A stretch of 16,015 bases of DNA from an uncultured Microbacteriaceae bacterium (GCA_903882245.1 CAIRWJ010000212.1:1-16015); one strand, 5' to 3'. Shown: positions 1-8,192, numbered from the stretch's first letter. Made by a program: numbers and translations. Notes: generated from the letters alone by a model not told the origin.

Positions 1-1698
1 CGCCCTGCCGAGAGTATTGACATTTCCAGTAATCGTCGCCGAAACAGTGGTCGCGTCACGGACAACCGACTTCGTTACGAGACCGTAGGTGCCCCAAACC
101 GAGACTCCCATCAGGTTGGAGTAAACCTCGATACCAAGGTTCCACGTGCCTTCGGGGATTTTGGTGTAGGGGACCGAGAAGGTTTTCGAGGAGGCTTCCG
201 CCGCGAGGAGGATTGGATCGTCGGTGACGATGGTTCGCACTTCGGAACCGTCGAGCTTGGTTGCAATGACCTTAATCGTCGCTCCCTTGTTTCCACCGTA
301 GGTTGTGGTGAAGGCCGAGAGGTTGAAGTCAACTTCACTGTTCGCATTGTCAAGCGTTGCGGTAGCAGTGTTAGTTGCTGGAGCGATGAGTGGGTAAGCA
401 CGCGTGCCGGTGTATCCACACGAGTTTGGTCCCGAGGTCGCGGTCAACAAACCGAAACCATAAGCCGAAATGGTGGCTCCCTTAGAACAAACCAGCGACG
501 TGCGACCATTGAACATTGCGTACTCGGCGGTCGTAGAGTCAGTAAGTTTGCGGTAAGGAACCACGTGGTAAATAGTGCGCGTCACGAACTTCGTCGTGGC
601 GTTCGTGAGGAACGCCGAGTTCATTGTAAGAGTTGCACCTGCTCCAGTTGTGGGGGCGATGCTGTTCAGCGAGCCGAGAACTGCATTGTGACGGACATCA
701 TCGACGCCCGAGAAGCCCGTAACCGAGGCGCCCTTCTTAGCCATGGCAACCCACTTTGGAATCGAGAACGGCATAATTCCGCCGGCGTCTCCATCAATCG
801 CGGTACCGTCGTGCTCTTGAACCGAACCCGCGCCGCTGTTGTAGGTGCGAGTAACACACGAAGGAAGCGAAGCGGACTCAGATCCATAGAACTTCAACGC
901 CCAAAACTTTCCAGTTCCCGATGACGATTGGGGGATGAGTGCGTGAATTGGGGTCGAGGTTTCTCCATCACCCAAGGAGTAGGTGTTGTCAACGAGCTTC
1001 GTCGCTTGACCCGACTTGGTGATGATTCGACGCGCCTCGCAGTTGTAAATCGCAAACAGTGTGCTCGGTGCAACGTGAGTTGTTCCATCTGCGGCGTCCG
1101 TGTCTCGGCCGAGGGTCAGCGTCGGAAATTTCGACGTTGACGAGACGGCATAATCAACGGCGTCAATTGCGAACGGTACATACGACACTGCACCGGTGGT
1201 TGAGACGTTCGTGGTGGGTCCTGACGATGAACGCGAGTACTGAATCTGGCCATAAACCTGATCCGCCGCTCCGGTTACTCCATCAATCTTCCACGCGCGA
1301 GTGGTCGTCCCCGGGGTCGCGAATGTCGCCTTCCCGGTCGTGTTTCCCTGCTGACCGATGGCGGTGCGGAGCGCTGATGCACCGTCGCCGGATCCGTTGG
1401 GTCGATAAATGGTTGCTCCACCGGATTTGGTTACGAGAGTTTGCGCCGCTTCGGTACTGGTCGCATCGTAGGACGCGAGCTTCCAGTCACCGGTCGCGCT
1501 GACACGCCCAATTGCGATCTGGAGACCGTTGTCAACGTCCTGAAGAGTATCGGAGCCAACCCCAGACAGTACTCCAAAAATGGAATTCGAGCCGCTCGCA
1601 ATCGGGTCCGCCTGTGCCATCGGTGAAGCTATGCCCCCGAAGATCACAGCAGTGAGACCAGTAGCCGCGGCTAATTTAGTCGTCATCCTGAATGTCAT
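1..1698 (-). CDS. Secreted PstS-like (phosphate-type) binding protein, 3' end cut off
   Basis: The frame stays open for 566 codons from the ATG at 1698 to the window edge, so the C-terminus is missing. AAAGGA lies 5 nt before the start. Residues 1-30 form a Sec signal peptide ending AQA. Residues 40-430 resemble the actinobacterial substrate-binding proteins related to PstS: GVGSDTLQDV (46-55), YRPNGSGDG (98-106), YSRSSSGP (154-161), YVPFAIDAVDYAV (173-185) and IPQSSSGTG (255-263). The last is the usual ligand-binding SGT-type loop. From about 430 on, a Thr/Val-rich stretch looks like a beta-sandwich (Ig-like) domain. Cysteines near 220, 281, 404 and 427 could form disulfides. The gene has its own PHO-box promoter and follows the pst operon, so a phosphate-starvation surface role is inferred. 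The ligand is not proven, and the C-terminal anchor cannot be seen. Confidence 0.8.
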   Translation of the reverse strand, partial: MTFRMTTKLAAATGLTAVIFGGIASPMAQADPIASGSNSIFGVLSGVGSDTLQDVDNGLQIAIGRVSATGDWKLASYDATSTEAAQTLVTKSGGATIYRPNGSGDGASALRTAIGQQGNTTGKATFATPGTTTRAWKIDGVTGAADQVYGQIQYSRSSSGPTTNVSTTGAVSYVPFAIDAVDYAVSSTSKFPTLTLGRDTDAADGTTHVAPSTLFAIYNCEARRIITKSGQATKLVDNTYSLGDGETSTPIHALIPQSSSGTGKFWALKFYGSESASLPSCVTRTYNSGAGSVQEHDGTAIDGDAGGIMPFSIPKWVAMAKKGASVTGFSGVDDVRHNAVLGSLNSIAPTTGAGATLTMNSAFLTNATTKFVTRTIYHVVPYRKLTDSTTAEYAMFNGRTSLVCSKGATISAYGFGLLTATSGPNSCGYTGTRAYPLIAPATNTATATLDNANSEVDFNLSAFTTTYGGNKGATIKVIATKLDGSEVRTIVTDDPILLAAEASSKTFSVPYTKIPEGTWNLGIEVYSNLMGVSVWGTYGLVTKSVVRDATTVSATITGNVNTLGRA

Positions 1699-1769
1699 GA
1701 TTTTCCTTTCGTAGATGCATCTCGAGCCTCACTGAAGCTTTTTGACGGTGCTCGGCTGACCTCCGCACA

Positions 1770-1808
1770 CTCCTAATCGTGATGAACGAAGGTGAACGCC
1801 AGTCAAAC
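1770..1808 (-). promoter_or_regulatory. PHO-box promoter of the distal binding-protein gene
   Basis: Read on the minus strand, three repeat units occur in a row: GTTTGAC from 1808, GTTCACC from 1797 (11 nt on) and GTTCATC from 1787 (10 nt on). A TAGGAG -10-like hexamer follows at 1775-1770. This resembles the direct-repeat PHO box bound by PhoP in Streptomyces. It sits 12 nt after the stop of the upstream gene and about 70 nt before the ATG at 1698, so the distal gene can be transcribed on its own under phosphate limitation. The 10-nt step between the last two units is atypical. PhoP binding is inferred from sequence only. Confidence 0.65.
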
Positions 1809-1820
1809 GACAAGCGAACG

Positions 1821-4325
1821 TTATAGGTCGTTTGCCTTGCGAATTAGGGTCCTGCCACCCGCGATCATCGGGATTCCAAAACACAAGGCGGATAGCATCG
1901 AATACTGAAGTGCAGGGTTCGGGTCGGCGGGAAACTCTACGCTCGGCCCATTGGGTTCCTCCACGAGAGGCGTTACCGAGCCCTCGGGCGTGGCGGCCGG
2001 CGTGACGGTGCCCGTTGGTGCGGTGGATTGATGCTCGGTACATGCCGGCGCGGTGATTTCGGTCGAAATCACCGACAGGGACCTCTTAGCCAACGAACGC
2101 TGCTCGGCGTCAAGTGGGACATACCCAACGGGGATTTGCCCCAATCCGTTACCCACTTTTTGACCTTTGGTAATCACGTATAACAACAGCAACCGGAAGG
2201 ACTCCAAATCCGTTATTGTGGCGCGGCAAATGTCAACCGCCGCATAGGTCAGTGTCGACAACGGGTAAGACTCGTCCTTAATCATTGTTGGAGTCGAAAC
2301 CGAGACTCCAGGAACGTTAGAGTCCACAAATTCGGACACCGCTGAATTGATCGCTTCGGTTGTCGGTGAAACTGCTTGCCCATTTGGGTTAACCAATTTC
2401 GCTGTCGACAGTCCGAGTCGATTCGCGGTGACTACATCGGTTACGGTGAGCATGAATCGACGTCCGAGCAACTGTGCGCCCGGGGAGGTGAATACGGGCG
2501 GGGTTTTGGTAACGTCCCAGAACGTCTTGATGCCCGCGTCACCACGGTAGGCACGCACACCTCCGTCATGGAAATCTGCAATATATGGCCGAAGCTCGAA
2601 TGTTCCGAAACCTGGTTCGGGGATGTACTCGTATTCCCGAAATGTGGTCAGATCGGCTTTCGGAAAAGAGTCGATTGTTGCGTCGTTGTTGATGTCAAGG
2701 TCTTCGTAATACTTGTTGACAATCATCCCGAACTCGTCCGCTTCCCCCGCAAGGAACCCACTCGCTGACTCATCAGATTTGACCCACTTCCAAAGTTGCG
2801 CGATGACGTCTTCGTTTCCAATGGGAACCAATAGCCCGTTTGGTGCCGCCGTATTGACGAATTCCTCGAATTCGGGGTTCAACGCCAAGAATTCCGGATC
2901 CTGTCGGATGCTCGTCGGATTCGTTGACAAATACGATTGGTGAGCGCCATCAGCGACGTCATCCTGATACGACTGTGTCAAGAGCTTGGCGACGAGTCTC
3001 GCGTTCAAGGTCAAGTCGGTGACTTGTTGACCATCCTTGTAGGACAGAGCCGAACCGCCCTTGATGAAGTAGTTGATGTTGAACGCAACGGTTAATGCAG
3101 ATTTGACGACGGGAACATAAATCAAAGTTGAGCCAGTTGATTCGGTCGCAGAGAGGGGGGCATCGATAAAGGACAAACGCGCCGCACCAGCCGTGGCGCT
3201 AATGATATTTCGGCGAGATTCCGAGTCGCCAATCATGGAGAACCCAAATACCGTCTTCTTGGCGCACATCGCTGATTGCCAGGAAGAGAAGGCTGTTACG
3301 ATCATTTCGTTTCCCGTGGTCCGGTTTTCACTTGCACCGATCGGGCAACCGGAATCGACACTCCGGAAAGACAAGGGGAATTCGATTCTGTCATTCCAGT
3401 TGGTTTGAGAGAGGGGTGAACCCATAAGTCGGCCTGAGACGCCTTCGTCGAAATACGAGCCATCAACCGTCCACTCACCGCGAGGCACAACAACTAGCCA
3501 ACAGTTTCGAATCTCGCCACCTTCCTGAGTCGCCCCACATCCGAGATGAGGGGCTTCGAGTGACGTCTGAATCTCGAATGACGTGCTTCCGGTTCCATCG
3601 GCACTCGTTCGAGCGCCTGAAATTTCGTTGGTTGTTGTTGCACCAAAGAACTGGAACGAATCTTGTGTCGACTGCCCATCTGGGAAATTCGAACTAGGTG
3701 AACTCTCAAATGGCACGCCAAAACTGTGATCAAATTCACCGGGCGCCGGGCGAATATCGAACTTTCCCGTGTAGTCCTGGAGTGGATCCGCTCCTTCGTA
3801 TGAAAGCGAGCGTGACCCTGCCGAATCGCCGAGTGTTGTCAAGCTCAAACCACTCGGTGCACCCCATTGGCAGTGCGCCGGGTCTGCCGTGCCGCTTCCG
3901 TCATCCCAACATTGCATTATTTGCAGGTAGTTTGCTGCCAGTTCTCGGGGCGACGTTTCGACGCCACCGCTCCATTCAACCTTTACTGCCTGATACGTCA
4001 AGTCCTGAACCTGACTGACTGACACTACGAGGTTTTGGAAAAGCGGGTAATTCAGGGTGCTTTCGTCACGCACGGTGTCCAACCAGCCAATGGTCATCGA
4101 CCCGTCGGCGTCAACAGTCGGTATCTGGGAAACTTGCGCTGCGACGGGCTCCGCGGTCGGTTCCGCGGTCGGTTCGGCAGTAGGGACGACCTCAACCGTA
4201 TCTTCACCTTCCGCGGCGCTCGCAGACGAGACTGCTAGCCCACCAAAAAATACACCGAGGCCTAAATCCGCGAGGAGGAGCATCGCGAGGATTCGCGAGC
4301 GCGTCGAATGTTGGCGTTCGGTCAT
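1821..4325 (-). CDS. Large secreted PstS-like protein with C-terminal membrane anchor
   Basis: The product has 834 residues. The ATG at 4325 overlaps the upstream pstS stop as ATGA and is followed by a clean signal peptide (1-37, ending ASA), which fixes the start. After a TAEP-repeat linker (about 48-60) comes an N-terminal region to about 320 with several Cys and Trp and no family I recognise. Residues 320-760 look like a type-2 periplasmic-binding fold with PstS traits: IYVPVVKSALTVAFNIN (about 402), DLTLNARLVAKLLTQSY, YPLSTLTYAAVDI (about 687) and GYVPLD (about 733). Each matches in order a segment of the neighbouring PstS. An EF-hand-like loop DINNDATID lies at about 544. A Pro/Thr/Glu linker and a hydrophobic segment (about 805-825) followed by RK suggest membrane tethering. 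The size is about twice that of ordinary PstS. A role in phosphate or phosphoester capture is inferred from operon membership; ligand residues are not confirmed. Confidence 0.78.
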   Translation of the reverse strand: MTERQHSTRSRILAMLLLADLGLGVFFGGLAVSSASAAEGEDTVEVVPTAEPTAEPTAEPVAAQVSQIPTVDADGSMTIGWLDTVRDESTLNYPLFQNLVVSVSQVQDLTYQAVKVEWSGGVETSPRELAANYLQIMQCWDDGSGTADPAHCQWGAPSGLSLTTLGDSAGSRSLSYEGADPLQDYTGKFDIRPAPGEFDHSFGVPFESSPSSNFPDGQSTQDSFQFFGATTTNEISGARTSADGTGSTSFEIQTSLEAPHLGCGATQEGGEIRNCWLVVVPRGEWTVDGSYFDEGVSGRLMGSPLSQTNWNDRIEFPLSFRSVDSGCPIGASENRTTGNEMIVTAFSSWQSAMCAKKTVFGFSMIGDSESRRNIISATAGAARLSFIDAPLSATESTGSTLIYVPVVKSALTVAFNINYFIKGGSALSYKDGQQVTDLTLNARLVAKLLTQSYQDDVADGAHQSYLSTNPTSIRQDPEFLALNPEFEEFVNTAAPNGLLVPIGNEDVIAQLWKWVKSDESASGFLAGEADEFGMIVNKYYEDLDINNDATIDSFPKADLTTFREYEYIPEPGFGTFELRPYIADFHDGGVRAYRGDAGIKTFWDVTKTPPVFTSPGAQLLGRRFMLTVTDVVTANRLGLSTAKLVNPNGQAVSPTTEAINSAVSEFVDSNVPGVSVSTPTMIKDESYPLSTLTYAAVDICRATITDLESFRLLLLYVITKGQKVGNGLGQIPVGYVPLDAEQRSLAKRSLSVISTEITAPACTEHQSTAPTGTVTPAATPEGSVTPLVEEPNGPSVEFPADPNPALQYSMLSALCFGIPMIAGGRTLIRKANDL
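4147..4182 (-). repeat. Three tandem 12-bp units encoding TAEP repeats
   Basis: Three consecutive 12-nt units (4147-4158, 4159-4170, 4171-4182) differ at few positions and encode PTAEPTAEPTAEP in the linker just after the signal peptide of the large PstS-like protein. Such in-frame repeats can change number by slippage without breaking the frame, which would lengthen or shorten the spacer. Confidence 0.75.
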
Positions 4326-5902
4326 GAGGAGCGAACCTTTCGTGCTGCGTATGTGACTAGTACAGGCGGGACAACGACAACGAGAACCAGAACGATAATG
4401 ACGCTGAGAATAATCCAGTTGGTCGCGGCCCATCCCAGAGACGTCGTTGCTACGGGGACAGCCTTAATGTTGGAACAAGTTCCGGTGTCGGCATCACACT
4501 GTGTCGGACCGGTTCCCATGGTTCCGCCCAACATGCCGCCTGTGGTGCCGGTGCCTGTTGCGCCCGTTGTGTCGGTTCCCGTCGTTTCGCCGACAACGCC
4601 GCCGGTTGACGTTGCGGCCGCACCACCGGTTCCCGCGGTGCATTGCTCGGCGCCCTTTTTGTCACACGGATCTGGCATCGGCGCATTTTTTGCCAGCGTG
4701 TTTTCGCCCGAGGCTGAGAACGTCGGGTTGTTGCACTTTGCAATGTTGATTGTGGAGGGGTCAGCTCCAGGGATTTTGGCAACTTGTTCGAGCCCGACTT
4801 TGACAAGGTTGACTGGGAGAGGCGAATAGCCGAGTACTTCTGCTTGTTGCTGGCCTTCGCACAAAAAGTAGTTCGCGAATGCCGAGAGTGTCGCGCCCTT
4901 CGCCGTAGTGAACGCGGACTGCTCCGTCGTCGGCACAATCATGTACGAATAGGACGACAGGGGGTATGCGCGAGCGTCCTTGTTGTTGTAAACCCCCCCA
5001 AGTTCCTGCGTGAGGTACATTTTTGACGTTTTGTCCTGGTTGATTTTTGCCCCAAGAAGCCCGACCGCGACGTTGGATGCAGTTGGTTCAACGTAATATC
5101 CGGCATCGTTGAGGATCTTGGCGACAGGAAATCCGGTCTTGAGTGCGTAGGAGTACTCGACGTAGGTGATGGTACCTTCGTTTGCTTTTTGGGCGACATA
5201 CCCCGAAACACCCTGCGAGTTGGGCTGCGCGACCATTCCTGCGGTTGTTGGAAAGAAGGAGGTCTGTCCGCACTCGTTTCGTCCGACCTTGGCACAGTAG
5301 CTGTCCCACAGCGACTTGTACTTAGTTGCCATCCACAATGTGAACTGAGCAGTTGAACCCGAACCGTCCGATCGAACGACGGGTACGACGGCGCGGTCAG
5401 GAAGTGTCAGTCCGGGGTTATCCGCCGCGATGAGCGGGTCATTCCATTTGGTAATCACTCCGGTGAACATCTTGGTCACAACGTCACCCGATAGTCGCAG
5501 GTTCGTGATGGGGTTTCCCCCCGACGTGATGTTGTACATGAACGAGGTACCACCGGCAACGATAGGGACGTAAACGAAAGGTCGCGCCGGAAGTTCGTCG
5601 AGTACACCGTTGTCGGTCAGTCCGTATGGTGTCTCGGAAACACCGTAATCAACGGTTCCACCCTTGAATTGGTTACGTCCGTCCACCGATCCGGTCGAGG
5701 CGTAGTTGACGCTCATTCCATATTGCTTGACGTTTCGACGCCACTGATCGATGGCGTTCGCGCTCCATGACGAACCAGCGCCTGAAATCGGCACATAGTC
5801 CACGGCGAGGGCCGCGGTTGACCCGCCCGACACAATAATTCCCGTTAGAAAAAGAGCCAACGTCGCGCGAGTCGACTTGATGAATGTGCGACGAATGTTC
5901 AT
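4322..5902 (-). CDS. pstS: Phosphate ABC transporter substrate-binding protein PstS, C-terminally anchored
   Basis: The 526-residue product binds phosphate outside the membrane and hands it to PstC/PstA. The ATG at 5902 overlaps the pstA stop as ATGA and has AAGGA upstream; an in-frame start 72 nt further up would add a non-signal-like stretch inside pstA. A signal peptide covers 1-33 (ending ALA). The mature protein begins with the PstS loop GAGSSWSANA (41-50) and carries YVPIVAGGTS (111-120), RSDGSGST (177-184, phosphate contacts), GTITYVEYSYA (243-253) and LGYSPLP (357-363). The domain ends near 395. A Thr/Gly-rich linker (about 420-470) leads to a strong transmembrane helix (about 495-518) and a basic tail RKVRSS. 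There is no N-terminal lipobox and no LPXTG, so the anchor differs from the lipoprotein PstS of many Gram-positives. Its stop overlaps the next gene by 4 bases. Confidence 0.93.
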   Translation of the reverse strand: MNIRRTFIKSTRATLALFLTGIIVSGGSTAALAVDYVPISGAGSSWSANAIDQWRRNVKQYGMSVNYASTGSVDGRNQFKGGTVDYGVSETPYGLTDNGVLDELPARPFVYVPIVAGGTSFMYNITSGGNPITNLRLSGDVVTKMFTGVITKWNDPLIAADNPGLTLPDRAVVPVVRSDGSGSTAQFTLWMATKYKSLWDSYCAKVGRNECGQTSFFPTTAGMVAQPNSQGVSGYVAQKANEGTITYVEYSYALKTGFPVAKILNDAGYYVEPTASNVAVGLLGAKINQDKTSKMYLTQELGGVYNNKDARAYPLSSYSYMIVPTTEQSAFTTAKGATLSAFANYFLCEGQQQAEVLGYSPLPVNLVKVGLEQVAKIPGADPSTINIAKCNNPTFSASGENTLAKNAPMPDPCDKKGAEQCTAGTGGAAATSTGGVVGETTGTDTTGATGTGTTGGMLGGTMGTGPTQCDADTGTCSNIKAVPVATTSLGWAATNWIILSVIIVLVLVVVVPPVLVTYAARKVRSS

Positions 5903-7164
5903 GATGGTTCCTTCGCGTTGGTGATGCGCCGACGAAGCGGCGAGATGAGATTCCGAGAAGTGGAGGCAAACCAACCAAATAGCTCAGCGCGGCGCCTACG
6001 GGCACGTGCTGATTTCTCTGGAGTCATGCCGCCAATTATTCGGGCGATGACAAAAAGAGTGAGGACGAGAAGCATAAGCACTGCGGCCGTACCGAAACCA
6101 CGGGCGATCATGGTCGGCTCGGGCGACTTGACGAACTGGAAAATCGCGAGGGGCAGCGACACCATCGGGGATTCGAGCGGGTTGACATTGAGTTCGGCGG
6201 TGAACCCGGACGTCAGCAAGACGGGCGAGGTCTCGCCAATTCCGCGCGCTGTGGCGAGAATGATGGACGTCGTGAGCCCAGACCGTGAGGTCGGAAGTAC
6301 GACGTTCCAGACAGTCTTCCATTGCGAAGCGCCAAGCCCAATCGAGGCCTCTTTGAGAGTCTGCGGGACGAGTCGCAAAACGACATCGGCCGAACGAATC
6401 ATGATGGGTAGCATCATGACGCTGATCGCGAGCGACGCGGCGAGGCCCGACTTTGGAAGCCCAAACATAAGGATTGCCGTGGCGAAAATAAACAAGCCGG
6501 CGACGATAGACGGAAGCGCCGTCATCGCTTCGACGATGGTGCGAACGAAACGCGAGAAACGGCCGGGGATTTCGTTCAGATACACGGCGGCGGCTATTCC
6601 GAGGGGGATTGTGATTGCCAGCGCGATAGAGATTTGGATGAGCGATCCAGCGATGGCGTGTTCCACACCACCGACGCTGAGGGGGTCAAGCGGCCCCGCA
6701 AACCCCATGTCTTCTGTGTAGAAGTTGAGGAACGGCAAGGCCTCTGCCCCGCGTCCGATGACGAACACGATGACAAAGATGAGGACTGAAAACAACAGAA
6801 CGCCGAGGCTGGTGACCAAGACTGCGACGACCCGGTCTATGACGAAGGTCTTGGTGTCGTCGATTGACACGAGGAGTGCGTAGAACCCGACAAAGAGGAG
6901 GTACCACAGCACGAAGAACGCGACACCGCCCGTGATGGGAGCGACTTGGGTGGCGAGAACGATGGTCAGCGCGAACGCCGCAACCGCCGCCCCGAGAATC
7001 GACAACAGGTCACCGACGCGTATTCCCCCGAGCGTTCGCTTGGGTTCGATACCGATCAAACCCCCACGCGGGTGAACTGTTGTGGTCTTCGACGAGGGAC
7101 GCTTTTTGCGCGATTTGCCGACTAGAGCATTGGTGCTATTTGGGGCCTTCGTTGTGGTCGCCAT
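5899..7164 (-). CDS. pstA: Phosphate ABC transporter permease PstA
   Basis: The 421-residue inner-membrane permease forms the phosphate channel with PstC. The BPD-type permease core covers about 165-380 and contains the EAA loop EASIGLGASQWKTVWNVVLP (272-291), which docks to the ATPase PstB, and the PstA-typical RGIGETSPVLL (307-317). The protein is about 120 residues longer than E. coli PstA. Residues 1-48 are Lys/Arg/Ser/Thr-rich and hydrophilic, and two extra hydrophobic helices (about 50-72 and 78-100) precede the usual first helix at about 112-136. The C-terminus is also basic (380-421). The start at 7164 overlaps the pstC stop by one base (TAATG), and the stop overlaps pstS as ATGA, which indicates translational coupling. 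Confidence 0.95.
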   Translation of the reverse strand: MATTTKAPNSTNALVGKSRKKRPSSKTTTVHPRGGLIGIEPKRTLGGIRVGDLLSILGAAVAAFALTIVLATQVAPITGGVAFFVLWYLLFVGFYALLVSIDDTKTFVIDRVVAVLVTSLGVLLFSVLIFVIVFVIGRGAEALPFLNFYTEDMGFAGPLDPLSVGGVEHAIAGSLIQISIALAITIPLGIAAAVYLNEIPGRFSRFVRTIVEAMTALPSIVAGLFIFATAILMFGLPKSGLAASLAISVMMLPIMIRSADVVLRLVPQTLKEASIGLGASQWKTVWNVVLPTSRSGLTTSIILATARGIGETSPVLLTSGFTAELNVNPLESPMVSLPLAIFQFVKSPEPTMIARGFGTAAVLMLLVLTLFVIARIIGGMTPEKSARARRRRAELFGWFASTSRNLISPLRRRITNAKEPS

Positions 7165-8141
7165 TATGACGCCGCCCCCGATCGTGATCGCGAGACGACA
7201 ATCGACGCGCCGAAGTTGACGATGAGGGTCATGGTAAAGAGCGCGAGTCCAGCCGCCATTAGGGCGGATAGTCCCATCTCTGTCGACTCACCATAGCGAA
7301 GGGCGATGAGCGCCGCGACGGAGGATGCGCCGTTCTGAAGGATGTTCGGCTGGATAAAGAAGACGGGAGAGATGATCATGTACACCGCGATCGTCTCGCC
7401 GAGAGCACGACCGAGTCCGAGCATCGTTCCACCGATGATTCCGCCCTGACCGAACGGAAGGACAACGTTGCGAATCATCGCCCAGCGAGTGGCGCCGAGG
7501 GCGAGAGCGCCCTCACGTTCGCCGACAGGAGTCTGCGAGAACACCTCGCGCATAATCGAGGTGACGATGGGGGTGACCATGATGCCGACGACGATTCCAG
7601 CAATGAACGTCGACGATGTGTACACCGTGGTTGTCGCCAGCGGATCAGTCGGGTCCACTCCCGTCACGCCAAGACCGGGGATCCAACCGAAATACTGCGA
7701 GATCCAGCGCGAAACTGGAACGATCGATTGCTGAAGAAAAAAGAAGCCCCACAGCCCGAAGACAACAGACGGGATGGCGGCCATGAGATCGACAATCGAC
7801 ACGAGGAAGCTTCGGAGTTTCCGCGGGGCATATTCGGTGATAAACAGTGCAGTGCCCAGCGAAAGTGGCAAGGCGACAACGATCGCGACCGTGGCAATCA
7901 GAATCGTGCCGACAATGACAGCCGCGATTCCAAACCTGCCGGCGTCAGGTTCCCACGCTTGTTCGGTGAAGAAGCTCCACCCTGCTTTATTGAGCGCCTG
8001 GGACGCTCGGAACGCGAGGAACGATCCGACCAACACCATGATGACAAGAACCGTCGACCCACCCGCGCGGACGACTCCGCGAAAGATTTTGTCGCTCCGA
8101 TCGCGAATGATCGTGAGCTTGCGTGGGGTGTCGGTAAGCAT
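7164..8141 (-). CDS. pstC: Phosphate ABC transporter permease PstC
   Basis: The 325-residue permease is the partner of PstA and the first gene of the pst operon. About six transmembrane segments are visible, with a long first helix at about 28-46. The conserved core includes ITEYAPRKLR (101-110), the IPSVVFGLWG segment (123-132), the EAA loop EGALALGATRWAMIRNVVLP (210-229) and LGRALGETIAV (243-253), all diagnostic of PstC. Length is normal for the family. The ATG at 8141 has a weak GGA-type ribosome site and lies about 60 nt downstream of a PHO-box promoter. No pstB ATPase gene is adjacent; it must lie left of the window or elsewhere. Confidence 0.95.
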   Translation of the reverse strand: MLTDTPRKLTIIRDRSDKIFRGVVRAGGSTVLVIMVLVGSFLAFRASQALNKAGWSFFTEQAWEPDAGRFGIAAVIVGTILIATVAIVVALPLSLGTALFITEYAPRKLRSFLVSIVDLMAAIPSVVFGLWGFFFLQQSIVPVSRWISQYFGWIPGLGVTGVDPTDPLATTTVYTSSTFIAGIVVGIMVTPIVTSIMREVFSQTPVGEREGALALGATRWAMIRNVVLPFGQGGIIGGTMLGLGRALGETIAVYMIISPVFFIQPNILQNGASSVAALIALRYGESTEMGLSALMAAGLALFTMTLIVNFGASIVVSRSRSGAAS

Positions 8142-8192
8142 GAATCCGTTTCCAAAAGGCGTCAGGCGGGAGGAATGTCGCTCGACAATCTT

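Noticed and set aside
1725..1745. Possible terminator hairpin before the T run near 1740
   Set aside because: The arms AGC-TCA/TGA-GCT have a mismatch and almost no loop, so a stable stem is unlikely.
1821..4433. Longer large PstS-like protein starting at 4433
   Set aside because: The 36 extra residues are basic, Cys-rich shadow of pstS; the start at 4325 overlaps the pstS stop and opens directly into a signal peptide.
4530..4640. GT-rich low-complexity tract as a possible repeat element
   Set aside because: It is the reverse strand of the Thr/Gly-rich linker of PstS and has no regular unit.
4322..5974. Longer PstS with 24 extra N-terminal residues
   Set aside because: The extension lies inside pstA, is not signal-like and ignores the ATGA junction and AAGGA site at 5902.
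5918..6721. 267-codon plus-strand frame opposite pstA
   Set aside because: It lies fully antisense to a clear permease, has no recognisable domain and is rich in Arg/Ser/Pro, as expected for a shadow of a high-GC gene.
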